From DASYQD01 sp963837455 (GTDB taxonomy: Bacteria > Acidobacteriota > Thermoanaerobaculia > Multivoradales > JAIOJS01): a DNA stretch of 64,000 bases. Shown piece after piece: positions 27,450-45,626 of this stretch (position 1 is its first letter; each line of letters begins with the position of its first letter). The stretch covers positions 372,001 to 436,000 of the forward strand of contig CAWINM010000006.1 in assembly GCA_963837455.1 (NCBI GenBank). Reading direction: 5' to 3'. The notes below the pieces were generated by a model. The model searched no databases. It saw only the letters and a program-made list of their open reading frames with translations, and was not told where the DNA came from. Both the position numbers and the translations under genes were made by a program.

Positions 27450-29724
27450 TCAATGCCCCGGCTTGTGGAAGAGGTCGAGCTCGGTCGACTCCTGCGCGTG
27501 GATGTTGCCGAGGTTGTGGCTGCCGTTGTAGCTCCGCGTCGCCCACAGGGCGCCCTGCCGCACCGACCAGCTGCCCGGCACCGGCTCGTAGGCGTTGAGC
27601 TCGAAGGGGGTCCCCGGGGTGGTGATCGAGGGCGCCTCGAAGAGGTGCAGCAGCGCGTAGGCCGGCGCTGCGAGCCCGAGGTAGTAGTCCTTGGTGATAC
27701 CCGGGCACACCTGCCGCAGCTGCAGCTGCGGGTCGCCGATGGCGTAGACGAAGGTCCACCTTCGGCGGCGGCGGGGTGTCCTCGAAGAGGTTGGCGTCGA
27801 GCTTCATCCTCTCGACCTTCAAGGTGTCGGGATGGTAGTGGCCGGTGGCGGTGACGGTGCACCGCCGCGGCGCGCCGCCCAGCCACTTGCCGTCGAGGTA
27901 GACGTTGGGCGTCGGTGCCGCGGTGCCGATGGGCACGGTCGGGCCGGTGACGTGGAAGTGGATGAGGTTGTGGGTGTCGAACCGGTGGCTCGAGGAGATG
28001 AGGTACCCCTCCGGCGCCGGGTTGCTCTCCAGCACCAGGGTGTCCCATTCGAAGTCGAAGACGAGACACGACTCGAGGTCGCCGGGGTGGACGAGGTTGG
28101 TGCCGCCGTCGAAGAGGAGCTCCTCCCACCACTCCAGGGCCTGCAGCGGCTGCGTGTGATCGCCGGCGATGCAGGCGCGGGTGGCGTCGTTGAAGCAGCG
28201 GGCGTCGCCGCGCGCCAGCGCATCCCTGACGCTGGCGAGCTGGCTGGAGAGCTGGCCGACCACCCCGTCGGCGGTGGCGTGGACGATGAAGCTCACCGCA
28301 TATTGACCGAAGCGCTTGCGCCCGTCGCAGCTGGTGATGATGGCCTCGAGGTCGTGGACCAGGGCAGTGTCGTAGTCCTCGACGTAGAAGCTGGCGTCGG
28401 CCTTGGGCGCCAGCAGCCGGCTCGCGGATGCCGCCAGGGTCTGACGCCGCTGCCAGTGGTCCTTCCACAGCCTCTGGTCGAAACGGTCCTCCTCCTTGGG
28501 GGGCAGCCGCTTGAGCTGCGCCGTCTGCTCGGCCGCCTTGCCCCGCGCCAGGCCGTAGCCGCCGGCGTGCAGGACGTCGAGCCGCACCGGGCGCTTGCCG
28601 ATCTCCGCCGGGTAGAGGAAGAACTGCGCGCCCCCGGCGCGGTAGCCAAACGTCGTCTCCTGGGGGAGCGCCACCAGCTGGGGCGGCCGGATGACGAGGG
28701 TGGCGGCAACGGCGAGGCGCAGCCCGGCGGGGCCGATCTCGACGCCGCCTACGAGCCCGGGCGTGAACGGCAGCTTCTTGATCGACTTGATCGGCGTGAG
28801 GCTGACGTCCTCGTCGCTGGCGAGCGCCTTCGCCGGCACGGTCAGCACGAAGGTGGTGCCGTTGGCGGCGGTCACCTGCAGCGAGCCCCCCGCCGGGGGG
28901 ATGAGCTTGTGGACGCGGTGGTTGGCGTCGAGGGTGACCTTCACGCCAGCCGCACCGCGCAGCGCCGCGAGGTGCCACCGCGTGTCCGCCCCGGCGGCCT
29001 GGACGTGCAGGCGGGCGCTGGCGCCGGTGCCGCGATCGGACAGCGCGAGGTCCCAGGCGCCGGCGTCGAGGGCGCTGGTGAGCAGCCACCACTGGCCGTC
29101 GATGGAGCGCCCGTCGACGACGCTCACCACCAGCTCGGGGTCGCGCGCGCCGGCGGCGCGAAAGGCAGTGGTGCCGGCGACGATGGGCTCGGCAACGAGC
29201 TCGCTGCCGGTGCTGTCGCGCGCCGCGACGGCGACGCCATCATCGGCTGCCGCGAGCTCCACCGCCGCGGCCGGCGACGCCGGCCACTCGCCGCGCGGGT
29301 CCCCGAGGGCCAGCAGGTCGCTTGCCGCCGGGCTCGCGGCACTGCCGGCGTAGGTCTGGACGCCCCCGGCCACGAGGTCCTCGAGGGTGAGGAGGTAGCC
29401 GCCGGTGAGCCCTGGCCCTGGCGCCTGTAGCAGCCAGAGGTGGCCGTTGACCGCTCGCCCGTCGACGAGGCGCACCACCAGGGCGGGCTCGCCGCCGGGC
29501 CCGGTCAGGACGCCCGTGGCGTCGTCCATGGCCAATGCGCGGCCCGCGGCACCACCGTCCCAGGCGACGCTGGCGCGCACTTGTCCCGCGAGGAGGCACA
29601 GCGTCGTGGGGTCGGGGCGGCAACGAGCCGCGGCACCGGCCGAGGCCGCGGCAGGAAGGAACAGCAGCGCCGCCAGCGCGCCGAGGGCCAGCTGCAGGCA
29701 ACGGCCAGGAGAGGGGGTTTGCAT
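27450..29724 (-). CDS. Secreted beta-repeat protein of Acidobacteriota type (one frameshift as read)
   Basis: About 758 codons with a signal peptide (ALGALAALLFLPAAASAGA). The N-terminal part holds two copies of a beta repeat, 'LVVRLVDGRAVNGHLWLL' and 'LVVSVVDGRSIDGQWWLL', that I associate with large extracellular proteins of Acidobacteriota. The middle (about 300-650) includes 'VTVPAKALASDEDVSLTPI' and Trp/Cys-rich segments; the last 85 residues contain ITKDYYLGLAAPAYALLHLF. GGAGG 5 bases upstream fixes ATG 29724. The frame breaks at about 27759, where one extra C in GTCCACC shifts the last 100 codons; removing it restores 'KWTFVYAIGD'. The span is 1 base more than a multiple of 3, consistent with a single insertion. 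Function unknown. Confidence 0.6.
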
Positions 29725-29840
29725 CGCAGCCTCCAAGAGGGTGGGCAACGGTCGATTCCGTCGTCGTCCACCCAGGGAATGCGGAAAAGGGGCGCCCGAT
29801 CTCGTCAAATCCGCCACACGTCCCTCCCTGCCTCGTTCCG

Positions 29841-29852
29841 TACAATCCCCCC
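29841..29852 (+). promoter_or_regulatory. Probable leaderless promoter for the ECF sigma gene
   Basis: TACAAT at 29841-29846 lies 6 bases before ATG 29853, so transcription should start at or just before the start codon. No ribosome-binding site is present. No good -35 is visible 17 bases upstream. The same box and spacing occur before the kinase gene at 3835. Confidence 0.5.
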
Positions 29853-30448
29853 ATGCCCAGCGACGAGCAGGGCGACGTCACCCGACTGCTGGCGGCCTGG
29901 AGCGAGGGCGACCGCGCCGCCCTCGAGCGGCTGGTGCCCATCGTCTACGAGGAGCTGCGACGGATCGCCGCGCGGACGATGCGCCGCGAGGCGCCAGGAC
30001 ACACGCTGCAGACCACCGCCCTCGTGCACGAGGCCTACCTCAAGCTCGTCGGCGAGCCGGCGCGCGGTGGCGAGCGCGGCGCCTGGCGCAACCGCCAGCA
30101 GTTCTTCGCCGTCGCCGCGCAGGCGATGCGCCGCATCCTCGTCGACCACGCCCGCGAGCGCGACGCGCAGAAGCGCGGCGGCGGGGCGCCGCGGCTGCCG
30201 CTCGACGAGGCCATCGCGGTCCCCATGAAGGCGGGGGACGCCGACGTGCTGGCGGTCGATGCCGCCCTCGACGCCCTCGCCGCCGTCGACGCGCCGCTCG
30301 CCCGCATCGTCGAGCTCAAGTTCTTCGCCGGCTTGAGCCTCGACGAGATCGCCGCCCTCCTCGAGGTGTCGCCGAGCACCGCCTGGCGCGAGTGGAACGC
30401 AGCCAAGGCGTGGCTGCAGCGGGAGCTCGGCCCGCACGCGGGCTCCCC

Positions 30449-30452
<4 letters not shown>
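29853..30452 (+). CDS. ECF-like RNA polymerase sigma factor (planctomycete/acidobacterial type)
   Basis: A 199-residue sigma factor. Region 2 is seen in 'LVPIVYEELRRIAARTMRREAPGHTLQTTALVHEAYLKLV', a pattern specific to the ECF subfamily common in Planctomycetes and Acidobacteria, and 'QFFAVAAQAMRRILVDHAR'. Region 4 is 'VELKFFAGLSLDEIAALLEVSPSTAWREW', the promoter-recognition helix-turn-helix. The following gene, a Ser/Thr kinase, overlaps by 4 bases; in this subfamily the adjacent kinase is thought to control the sigma factor in place of an anti-sigma factor. Confidence 0.92.
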
Positions 30453-33157
<2,705 letters not shown>

Positions 33158-33342
33158 GGCCCGCCACGGCAGAGGCCACCCTCGGGCTGCCTCGCGGCAC
33201 CGCCTACCCGCCGTGGCCCGCGCCGCTGTGACGAGTGCGTCGCAGGGGGCCACGCGCAGCGAGCGCCAGCCCGTGAGTGGGCTATCCTCGGCGGCCGACC
33301 CCCACGAGGGATCCCGCTCGACTTCGCGAGGTGATCGCCCGA

Positions 33343-34368
33343 ATGTCGTACCGCCACCCGGTTCTGGTCGCTGTCGTCACCGCCGCCTGCCTGAGCGCAG
33401 CCGCGCCGGCGCGCCCCGCCGAGACCGGCGAGGGGGGAGTGGTCACCGCCGAGCGCCTGCCGGTCTACGACAGCGCCAGGGGCGACCGCCAGATCGCCAC
33501 CCTGACGCGTGGCGACGCCTTCGCCGCCGTCGCGTCACTGGCGCGCTCGGAGTTCGCCTTCGTGGCCTCCCACGGGCGAGTGTGGGTGCTGTTCTTCACT
33601 GGCGGCGGCGACGACGCCCGCGAGAGCTACGGCTGGATCGACCCAGCAGGAATCGCCAGGCTCACCTACGGCTGCTCCTGCGGCGGTGAGACCGGCTGCC
33701 TGCCGACGGCGCGGCACGGCCTGCGGCTTCGCGCCACCAGCTGGAACGCCTGCTTCCTCAGCGCCCGCGACCGCCGCCTCGCCGAGCTGGGGCTGGCGGT
33801 GGCGGCGCCAGCGACACCTGCGACGGCGACCGCCACGCCAGCGGCAGAGCCAGCTCGACATCCGGCGACGGCGAGCGCGACGCCGGTGCCCGCGGCAGCG
33901 GCCGGCGTCGCGAACGTGGGTGCCCAGGCGCCAGCGAGCCCTACGCTGCTCCCGGTCAGCATTCGCCACGCCCGCGGCAGCTTCGACGTCACCCTCTCGC
34001 CGCAGGAGCCGGAGGACGTGCGTGACGGCTCCTCGCTCGGGCGCCGCTCGATCGCCAAGGTCTTCCACGGCGACCTCGAGGGGACCAGCAAGGGTCAGAT
34101 GCTGAGCGCGGGCACCGACGTCCAGGGCTCCGCCGGCTACGCCGCCATCGAGCGCGTCACCGGCGCCCTGGGAGGGCGCCGCGGCAGCTTCGTCCTGCTC
34201 CACCGCGGGGTGATGGCCCGCGGCGAGCCGGAGCTCTCGATCACCGTCGTCCCCGACTCGGGAAGCGGCGGGCTCGCCGGCATCTCGGGATCGATGTCCA
34301 TCGAGATCGCGGCCGGCGGACAGCACTCGTACGACCTCGCGTACACGCTGCCCGAGACGCCGGAGTAG
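33343..34368 (+). CDS. Exported protein with SH3-like N-terminus and DUF3224-type C-terminus
   Basis: A 341-residue protein with a signal peptide (VLVAVVTAACLSAAAPARPA). Residues about 30-150 look like a bacterial SH3-type fold ('RLPVYDSARGDRQIATLTRGD') with a Cys cluster CSCGGETGC. An Ala/Pro/Thr linker follows. The last 130 residues match the DUF3224 pattern: 'AKVFHGDLEGTSKGQMLSAG', 'YAAIERVTGALGGRRGSFVL', 'LSITVVPDSGSGGLAGISG', a small beta-barrel related to allene-oxide-cyclase-like folds. The start follows GCGAGGTGA. Function unknown; the domain pairing is unusual. It ends at a convergent terminator. Confidence 0.7.
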   Translation: MSYRHPVLVAVVTAACLSAAAPARPAETGEGGVVTAERLPVYDSARGDRQIATLTRGDAFAAVASLARSEFAFVASHGRVWVLFFTGGGDDARESYGWIDPAGIARLTYGCSCGGETGCLPTARHGLRLRATSWNACFLSARDRRLAELGLAVAAPATPATATATPAAEPARHPATASATPVPAAAAGVANVGAQAPASPTLLPVSIRHARGSFDVTLSPQEPEDVRDGSSLGRRSIAKVFHGDLEGTSKGQMLSAGTDVQGSAGYAAIERVTGALGGRRGSFVLLHRGVMARGEPELSITVVPDSGSGGLAGISGSMSIEIAAGGQHSYDLAYTLPETPE

Positions 34369-34395
34369 GCGCAACGGCGACCGAGGTGGCTCCGC

Positions 34396-34417
34396 GGGCC
34401 GGCGCGGGCGCCGGCCC
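34396..34417. terminator. Strong bidirectional hairpin between convergent genes
   Basis: GGGCCGGCGC and GCGCCGGCCC form a perfect 10-base inverted repeat separated by GG, between the DUF3224-type gene and the stop codon of the CadC-like gene. It would be very stable in RNA on both strands. There is no clear T-run, so it may act with Rho or as an mRNA-end stabiliser. Confidence 0.55.
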
Positions 34418-36444
34418 TACCGGGGCGCTTCGCGCGTGGGTTGCGGCGCCCCCGCGAGCGGCGCCGGCAAGCCGACCCGCCGCAGCAGGTCGGCCCACCG
34501 CGGCTCTCCGTGCAACGGGTCGAACACCGGCCAGGCCCCCATCAGCACGACGAAGCGCGAGCGGTCCTGGTAGGCGAGCTCGAGGTCGTCGAGGGCGGCG
34601 GCGCGGTCGTCGAGACCGGCGTCGACGAGGGCGACGGCCCCCGCCTGCACCCGCTGGCTGCCGGCCCGCCGTCGCAGCTCCGCACGCAGCGCCTGCGCTT
34701 CCGCGGTGCGGCCGGCAACCGCCAGGGCGTAGCCGAGGGCACCGCGCATGACGCTGCTGCCGCCCGAAAGCTCGGCGGCGAGGCGCGCCTGCTCGATGGC
34801 GGCGTCGTGGCGCCCGGCAGCGGCGTCGGCGAGGGCGAGCCCGAAGTGCGTGTAGTAGAAGCGAGGGTCGAGCTCGGCGGTGCGCTCGAACTGGGCGATC
34901 GCCTCGTCGTAGCGGCGGGCGAAGTAGAGGACGAAGCCGAGGTCGGCGTTGATCACCAGCGACAACGGATCGAGGCGCTGGGCGAGGCGGGCGTTGGCGA
35001 TCGCCTCCTCGTGGCGACCCATCGCCGTCAACAGGTAGGCGTACCACTGCGGCGCCGTCGGATAGGCGGGGTCGAGCCGCTGCGCCTGGCGAAACCCCTC
35101 CTCGGCGGCGCGCCAGCTCCAGTCGTAGAGGAAGCGGGCGTAGGCCAGCGTGGTGTGGGCCTCGGCGAGGTCGGGGTCGAGCCGCAGGGCGCCGTTGGCG
35201 GCGGCGATGGCGCGCGGGAAGGCATCGCGCGGGGGGATGTTGCTGTAGAGCGGCAGCAGCACCCAGCAGTCGGCGATCCCGGCCTGGGCGGCGGCGAAGG
35301 CGGGGTCGCGCGCGAGAGCGGCCTGGAAGTGGTCCATCGCCCGGTGCAGATCCGCCTCGGTGCGGCGGTTCCAGAAGTAGCGGCCGCGCACGTACTCCTG
35401 GTAGGCCTCGACGTCGCCGGTGCCACGGTTGCCGGGCCGCCGCGGGCGGCGGCCGGCGAGCTCGAGCGACAGCGCGTCGGCGACCTGGTCGGCGATGGCG
35501 TCCTGGACGGCGAAGGGGTCGGTGTAGACGGTCTCGAAGCTGCGCGCCCACAGCGGCTGGCCGTCGTCGACGCGCAGCAGCCGCACCGAGACGCGCAGGC
35601 GGTCGCCGGCACGTTGCAGCGAGCCGTCCATCACCGCGTCGACCCCCAGGCGGCGGCCGATCGCCAGCGCGTCACGCGGCGCCACGCGAAGCTCCTGCAC
35701 CGCGCTGGTGGGTCTGACGACCAGCGGCTGCAGCTCGGAGAAACGCGTGATGAGAGCGTCCGCCATGGCGAGACCGAGCACGTCCCCTTCGCCGGCGGGA
35801 TTGAGGGAGAGGAAGGGGAGCACCGCCAGCGAGCCGATGCGCAGCGTGCCGGGCGGTTGCGTGCGCGGTCGCGAGCGGGCGGCGATTGCCAGCACCACGA
35901 TGGCCAGCAGCGCAGCAACGGCAACGCCGGCGGCGAGCAGCCGCAGGCGACGGCCGGGCTGCCGTGGCAGCGGCGCTGCCGCCCGCGACCCGGAGCCGGC
36001 GGCGGGGGCCGACACCAGCGCGGCACCCTGCGGCGAAGGCGCCGGCACCGCCACCGGAACGACCGCTGCCGGCGGCGTCGGCGGCGGCTGGGCGCCCGCG
36101 GCGGCCGGGTCGGGCAGCCGCTCGACCGCGACCGCCAGGCGGTAGCCACGGCGCGGCACGGTGAGAATGTAGGCGCGGCCGTTGTCCCCCTCCGCTAGCA
36201 CCTTGCGCAAGGTGTAGACGTTCTGCGACAGGACCGACTCCTCGACGAAGCGATCGCGCCAGACGAGCGCCAGCAGCTCTTCCTTCGGAACCACCGCCCC
36301 CGCCGCCTCGACGAGCACGCGCAGGGTGTCGAAGGCCTTCGGCGTCAGCGGGATCGGCTCGTCGCCGCGGCACAGCTCCTGGCGCTGCAGGTCGAGCCGA
36401 AAGGGTCCGAAGGCGTAAGCCCCGGCGAGCTGGGTCGCCGCCAC
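34417..36444 (-). CDS. CadC-like winged-helix membrane regulator with TPR sensor domain
   Basis: A 675-residue regulator. Residues 10-105 are an OmpR-type winged helix ('PIPLTPKAFDTLRVLVEAAG', 'VPRRGYRL') with no receiver domain. A Pro/Ala linker leads to one membrane helix (about 168-190). The C-terminal part starts with a TolB-like segment ('LAVLPFLSLNP', 'LRVSVRLLRVDDGQPLWARSFE') that is common in these proteins, then about six TPRs from residue 360 onward. This one-component design binds DNA while anchored in the membrane. Targets are unknown. It diverges from an ECF sigma gene across 210 bases. Confidence 0.88.
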   Translation of the reverse strand: MAATQLAGAYAFGPFRLDLQRQELCRGDEPIPLTPKAFDTLRVLVEAAGAVVPKEELLALVWRDRFVEESVLSQNVYTLRKVLAEGDNGRAYILTVPRRGYRLAVAVERLPDPAAAGAQPPPTPPAAVVPVAVPAPSPQGAALVSAPAAGSGSRAAAPLPRQPGRRLRLLAAGVAVAALLAIVVLAIAARSRPRTQPPGTLRIGSLAVLPFLSLNPAGEGDVLGLAMADALITRFSELQPLVVRPTSAVQELRVAPRDALAIGRRLGVDAVMDGSLQRAGDRLRVSVRLLRVDDGQPLWARSFETVYTDPFAVQDAIADQVADALSLELAGRRPRRPGNRGTGDVEAYQEYVRGRYFWNRRTEADLHRAMDHFQAALARDPAFAAAQAGIADCWVLLPLYSNIPPRDAFPRAIAAANGALRLDPDLAEAHTTLAYARFLYDWSWRAAEEGFRQAQRLDPAYPTAPQWYAYLLTAMGRHEEAIANARLAQRLDPLSLVINADLGFVLYFARRYDEAIAQFERTAELDPRFYYTHFGLALADAAAGRHDAAIEQARLAAELSGGSSVMRGALGYALAVAGRTAEAQALRAELRRRAGSQRVQAGAVALVDAGLDDRAAALDDLELAYQDRSRFVVLMGAWPVFDPLHGEPRWADLLRRVGLPAPLAGAPQPTREAPR

Positions 36445-36654
36445 CTTCAGATCCCTTTGATGCCGCTTTGAGGAGCCATTGAGGACTCGGCCGGCTACCG
36501 CCGCCTACGCTGTGCCGCAGCTCCCATGAAGGATCGCTGAACGCCTGGGGCAACGAGTCTAGCAGGACGATGCCAACGGCGAAGGCGAGCGCACACCCCG
36601 TCGGGAGCCCCCAGCCGAACGACCAACTGGCAACATCACCACGGAGAGCGACCC

Positions 36655-37302
36655 TTGTTTCACCTAGCCCGAATCCGCGAACGAATGGCCTTCCCGGTTC
36701 CTCATCGCCCCGCCACGGACGCCGACGGCTTCGCCGGCGACTCGGACTCCCGCCTGCTCGCCGCGCTCACCGCCGGCGACGCCGGGGCCCTGGCCCTCCT
36801 CTTCGACCGTCACGGCGCCGCCGTGCTCGGCCTGCTCACCCGCATGCTCGGCCGCGGCGGCGAGGCCGACGAGGTCCTGCAGGAGGTGTTCCTCTGGCTG
36901 TGGGCCCACCCCGACCGCTACGACGGCCGCCGTTCCAGCCTGCGCGGCTGGCTGCTGGTGATCGCCCGCTCCCGCGCCCTCGACGTGCTGCGCGCCAACC
37001 GCTCCCGCCGGCTCCGCGAGGAGGGGGTCGAGCGCGACCGCCCCCGCTCCCAGGAACCGATCCCGCTCGCCGACCTCGAGCAGCGCGAGCGGCAGCGGCG
37101 GTTGCAGGCGGCCATGGGCTGTCTGCCCGAGGAGCAACGCCGCTGTATCGAGCTCGCCTTCTTCTCAGGGCTCTCCCACACCCAGATCGCCGGGCGGCTG
37201 CAGCAGCCCCTGGGCACCGTCAAGTCGCGCATCCAGCTGGGGATGGCGAAGCTGCGGGTGGCCCTGGCGCAGCTCGGCGTCGCAGCGGTCGGGGTGGCCT
37301 AG
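36655..37302 (+). CDS. ECF-family RNA polymerase sigma factor
   Basis: A 215-residue sigma factor with region 2 'LLFDRHGAAVLGLLTRMLGRGGEADEVLQEVFLWLW' and region 4 'LAFFSGLSHTQIAGRLQQPLGTVKSRI', as in SigK/SigJ-like ECF proteins. TTG 36655 has GGAGAG 6 bases upstream and is preferred; ATG 36685 is an alternative. No anti-sigma factor gene follows, only a small hydrophobic protein, so its control is unclear. It may share a divergent control region with the CadC-like gene. Confidence 0.85.
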   Translation: MFHLARIRERMAFPVPHRPATDADGFAGDSDSRLLAALTAGDAGALALLFDRHGAAVLGLLTRMLGRGGEADEVLQEVFLWLWAHPDRYDGRRSSLRGWLLVIARSRALDVLRANRSRRLREEGVERDRPRSQEPIPLADLEQRERQRRLQAAMGCLPEEQRRCIELAFFSGLSHTQIAGRLQQPLGTVKSRIQLGMAKLRVALAQLGVAAVGVA

Positions 37303-37429
37303 TCGGGGTCACCACGTCGGGGTGGCGCGTTCCGCGGCTCGGGGGCCGGGTCGACGCTGCCGGCCCCACCCGCCGCCTTGGAACCAAGACGGGGCCGCCA
37401 GCGTAGTCCCCAACGAGGAGGGTGCACCG

Positions 37430-37705
37430 ATGCTCGGACTCTTCGTCGCCGCAATCACCTTGGTCGCCGTGCTGGTGGTGGTCGGGCTGATCGCCGGGGT
37501 GGTCAAGCTGCTGTTCAAGGTGGCGCTGCTGCCGGTCGCCATCGCCCTGGTGGCGGTCAAGGTCACACTGGTGGCGGTCGCCGCGGTGGTCGGCCTGGTG
37601 CTGCTCGCGGCCGTGGGCGTCCCGCTCCTGGTGGTGGCGGTGCTGCTGGCGCTGCCGTTGCTGGCCCTCGGGGTGGTGGTGGGCGGGGTGCGACTGGCGA
37701 TCTGA
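37430..37705 (+). CDS. Small very hydrophobic membrane protein (91 residues)
   Basis: Nearly the whole protein is Val/Leu/Ala-rich, enough for three membrane helices (about 3-27, 31-55 and 58-85), with Lys only at about 26, 30 and 44. GAGGAGGG upstream of ATG 37430 is a strong ribosome site, which supports a real gene. It lies 127 bases after an ECF sigma factor and converges with cheB. I recognise no family. It could be an envelope stress protein under the sigma factor's control, but that is conjecture. Confidence 0.6.
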   Translation: MLGLFVAAITLVAVLVVVGLIAGVVKLLFKVALLPVAIALVAVKVTLVAVAAVVGLVLLAAVGVPLLVVAVLLALPLLALGVVVGGVRLAI

Positions 37706-37755
37706 CGGCGCGTTCGGTCACGGCCGGTGGCCCGCTCGGCGGCTCCCGCGCCCCC

Positions 37756-38349
37756 TCACGCCTGCGCCACCCTCCGCACCAGCCCGCGCAGCAACGCGGC
37801 GATGGCGTCGAGGGGGAGGACGTGGTGGACGGCGGTGCGGGCCAGCGCCGCCCGCGGCGCCACCGGGCTCTGCGCCGAGCCCGGGTTCTCGACCACCGTC
37901 ACCCCACCACGGCTCGCCACCGCCGCGATGCCGGCGGCGCCGTCCTCCGACGACCCGGTGAGGAGCACCGCCACGAGGCGCTGCCGGTAAGCCTCGGCGG
38001 CCGACTCGAACAGCACGTCGATCGAGGGCCGCGCCCAGGACACCGGGCCCTCCAGCGACAAGGCCAGGTACCCTGGCTCGAGGAGCAGGTGGTAGCCGGC
38101 CGGCGCCACATAGGCGACCCCGGCGGCGAGCGGCTCACGGTCGCAGGGCTCGCGCACCGGCAACGCCGAGGCCGCCGCCAGCAGATCGGCGAGCGCCGAG
38201 GTGGAGTCGGGGCGGCGGTGCTGCACCATGACGAGCGCCGCCGGAAGGTCCGCGGGCAGCGCGGCGAGCAGCGTGCGCAGCGCGTCGAAGCCGCCCAGCG
38301 AGGCGCCCATGACCACCAGGTCGTAGGCGCTCGCCGGGACCGCCCTCAC
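37756..38349 (-). CDS. cheB: CheB-type methylesterase, catalytic domain only
   Basis: A 197-residue protein equal to the CheB C-terminal domain without a receiver. The catalytic triad is present: Ser in GASLGG (about 16), His in VQHRRPDS and Asp in SEDGAAGI. CheB removes methyl groups from Glu residues of chemoreceptors. GTG 38349 overlaps the stop of cheR (GTGA). No chemoreceptor, cheA or flagellar gene is near. Instead the pair follows a giant HAMP-repeat kinase, so methylation of a non-motility signalling protein is more likely (inference). Confidence 0.85.
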   Translation of the reverse strand: MRAVPASAYDLVVMGASLGGFDALRTLLAALPADLPAALVMVQHRRPDSTSALADLLAAASALPVREPCDREPLAAGVAYVAPAGYHLLLEPGYLALSLEGPVSWARPSIDVLFESAAEAYRQRLVAVLLTGSSEDGAAGIAAVASRGGVTVVENPGSAQSPVAPRAALARTAVHHVLPLDAIAALLRGLVRRVAQA

Positions 38350-39227
38350 CGCACTCTCCGGTACAGCCCGAGGCTCTCCACCACCGGCTCGTAGCGGTCG
38401 GCGAGCGAGGTGAAGCGCAGCGACTCCTTCACCCCCAGGGCGAGGATTCCGAAGTTGACCAAGCTTTCGTGGAACAGCCGGTGCACCCGTTCGCGCAGCG
38501 GCTCGGAGAAGTAGATCATCACGTTGCGACAGAGAATCATCTGGAACTCGTTGAAAGAGCTGTCGCAGACCAGGTTGTGCTGCGAGAAGACGACGTGGCG
38601 GCGCAGCTCCTCGCGAAGGATGGCGTTCTCGTGGTCGGCCGTGTAGTAGGACGAGAAGTCCCCCTTGCCGCCCCCCTGGTGGTAGGCCACCGTGGACTCC
38701 TGCATGCCGCGTAGCGGGAAGACGCCAAGGCGGGCGCGCTGGAGCAGGTCGTCGCTGATGTCGGTAGCGTAGATCCGGGAGCGTTCCAGGAGGCCCTCCT
38801 CGGCAAGGAGGATGGCCATCGAGTACACCTCCTCGCCGGTCGAGCAGCCGGCGTGCCAGATACGCACGAAGGGATAGGTGCGCAGCATCGGCAGCACCTG
38901 CCTGCGCAGCATGCGGTAGACCTGCGGGTCGCGGAACATGCCGGTGACCTGCACCGACAGCTGGGAGACGAAGCGCTGCAGCGCCTCTGGACGGTGCAGC
39001 ACCCGTTCCTGCAGGGCGGAGAGGCTGCGCGCCCCCTCGTTGTGCATCGCCCGGCGGACACGCCGGCGCAGCGAGGCGGGGGCATAGCCGCGAAAGTCGT
39101 AGCCCCACCTGCGGGCGACGCCGGTGAGCAGCAGCTCGAGCTCGAGCCCCTCGAGCTCGTCGTCGGCGTCGGCCTTCACGATCTCCCCGGGGGAGGGTGC
39201 AGGGGCATCCATCGCAGCGACCGTCAC
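38346..39227 (-). CDS. cheR: CheR-type protein-glutamate O-methyltransferase
   Basis: A 293-residue S-adenosylmethionine-dependent methyltransferase. The N-terminal helical domain has 'YAPASLRRRVRRAMHNEG'. The catalytic domain has the SAM motif 'HAGCSTGEEVYSMAI', 'IYATDISDDLLQRAR' and the diagnostic CRNVMIYF. The C-terminal VxxYxxL-binding pentapeptide pocket is not evident. Expressed with cheB as a methylation/demethylation pair, 52 bases downstream of the poly-HAMP kinase. Confidence 0.92.
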   Translation of the reverse strand: MTVAAMDAPAPSPGEIVKADADDELEGLELELLLTGVARRWGYDFRGYAPASLRRRVRRAMHNEGARSLSALQERVLHRPEALQRFVSQLSVQVTGMFRDPQVYRMLRRQVLPMLRTYPFVRIWHAGCSTGEEVYSMAILLAEEGLLERSRIYATDISDDLLQRARLGVFPLRGMQESTVAYHQGGGKGDFSSYYTADHENAILREELRRHVVFSQHNLVCDSSFNEFQMILCRNVMIYFSEPLRERVHRLFHESLVNFGILALGVKESLRFTSLADRYEPVVESLGLYRRVR

Positions 39228-39279
39228 CAGCCGCCGGGCGGGCCCGCGACGGCGCGCCGGCGAGGTCGCACCGCCCTGG

Positions 39280-45626
<6,347 letters not shown>

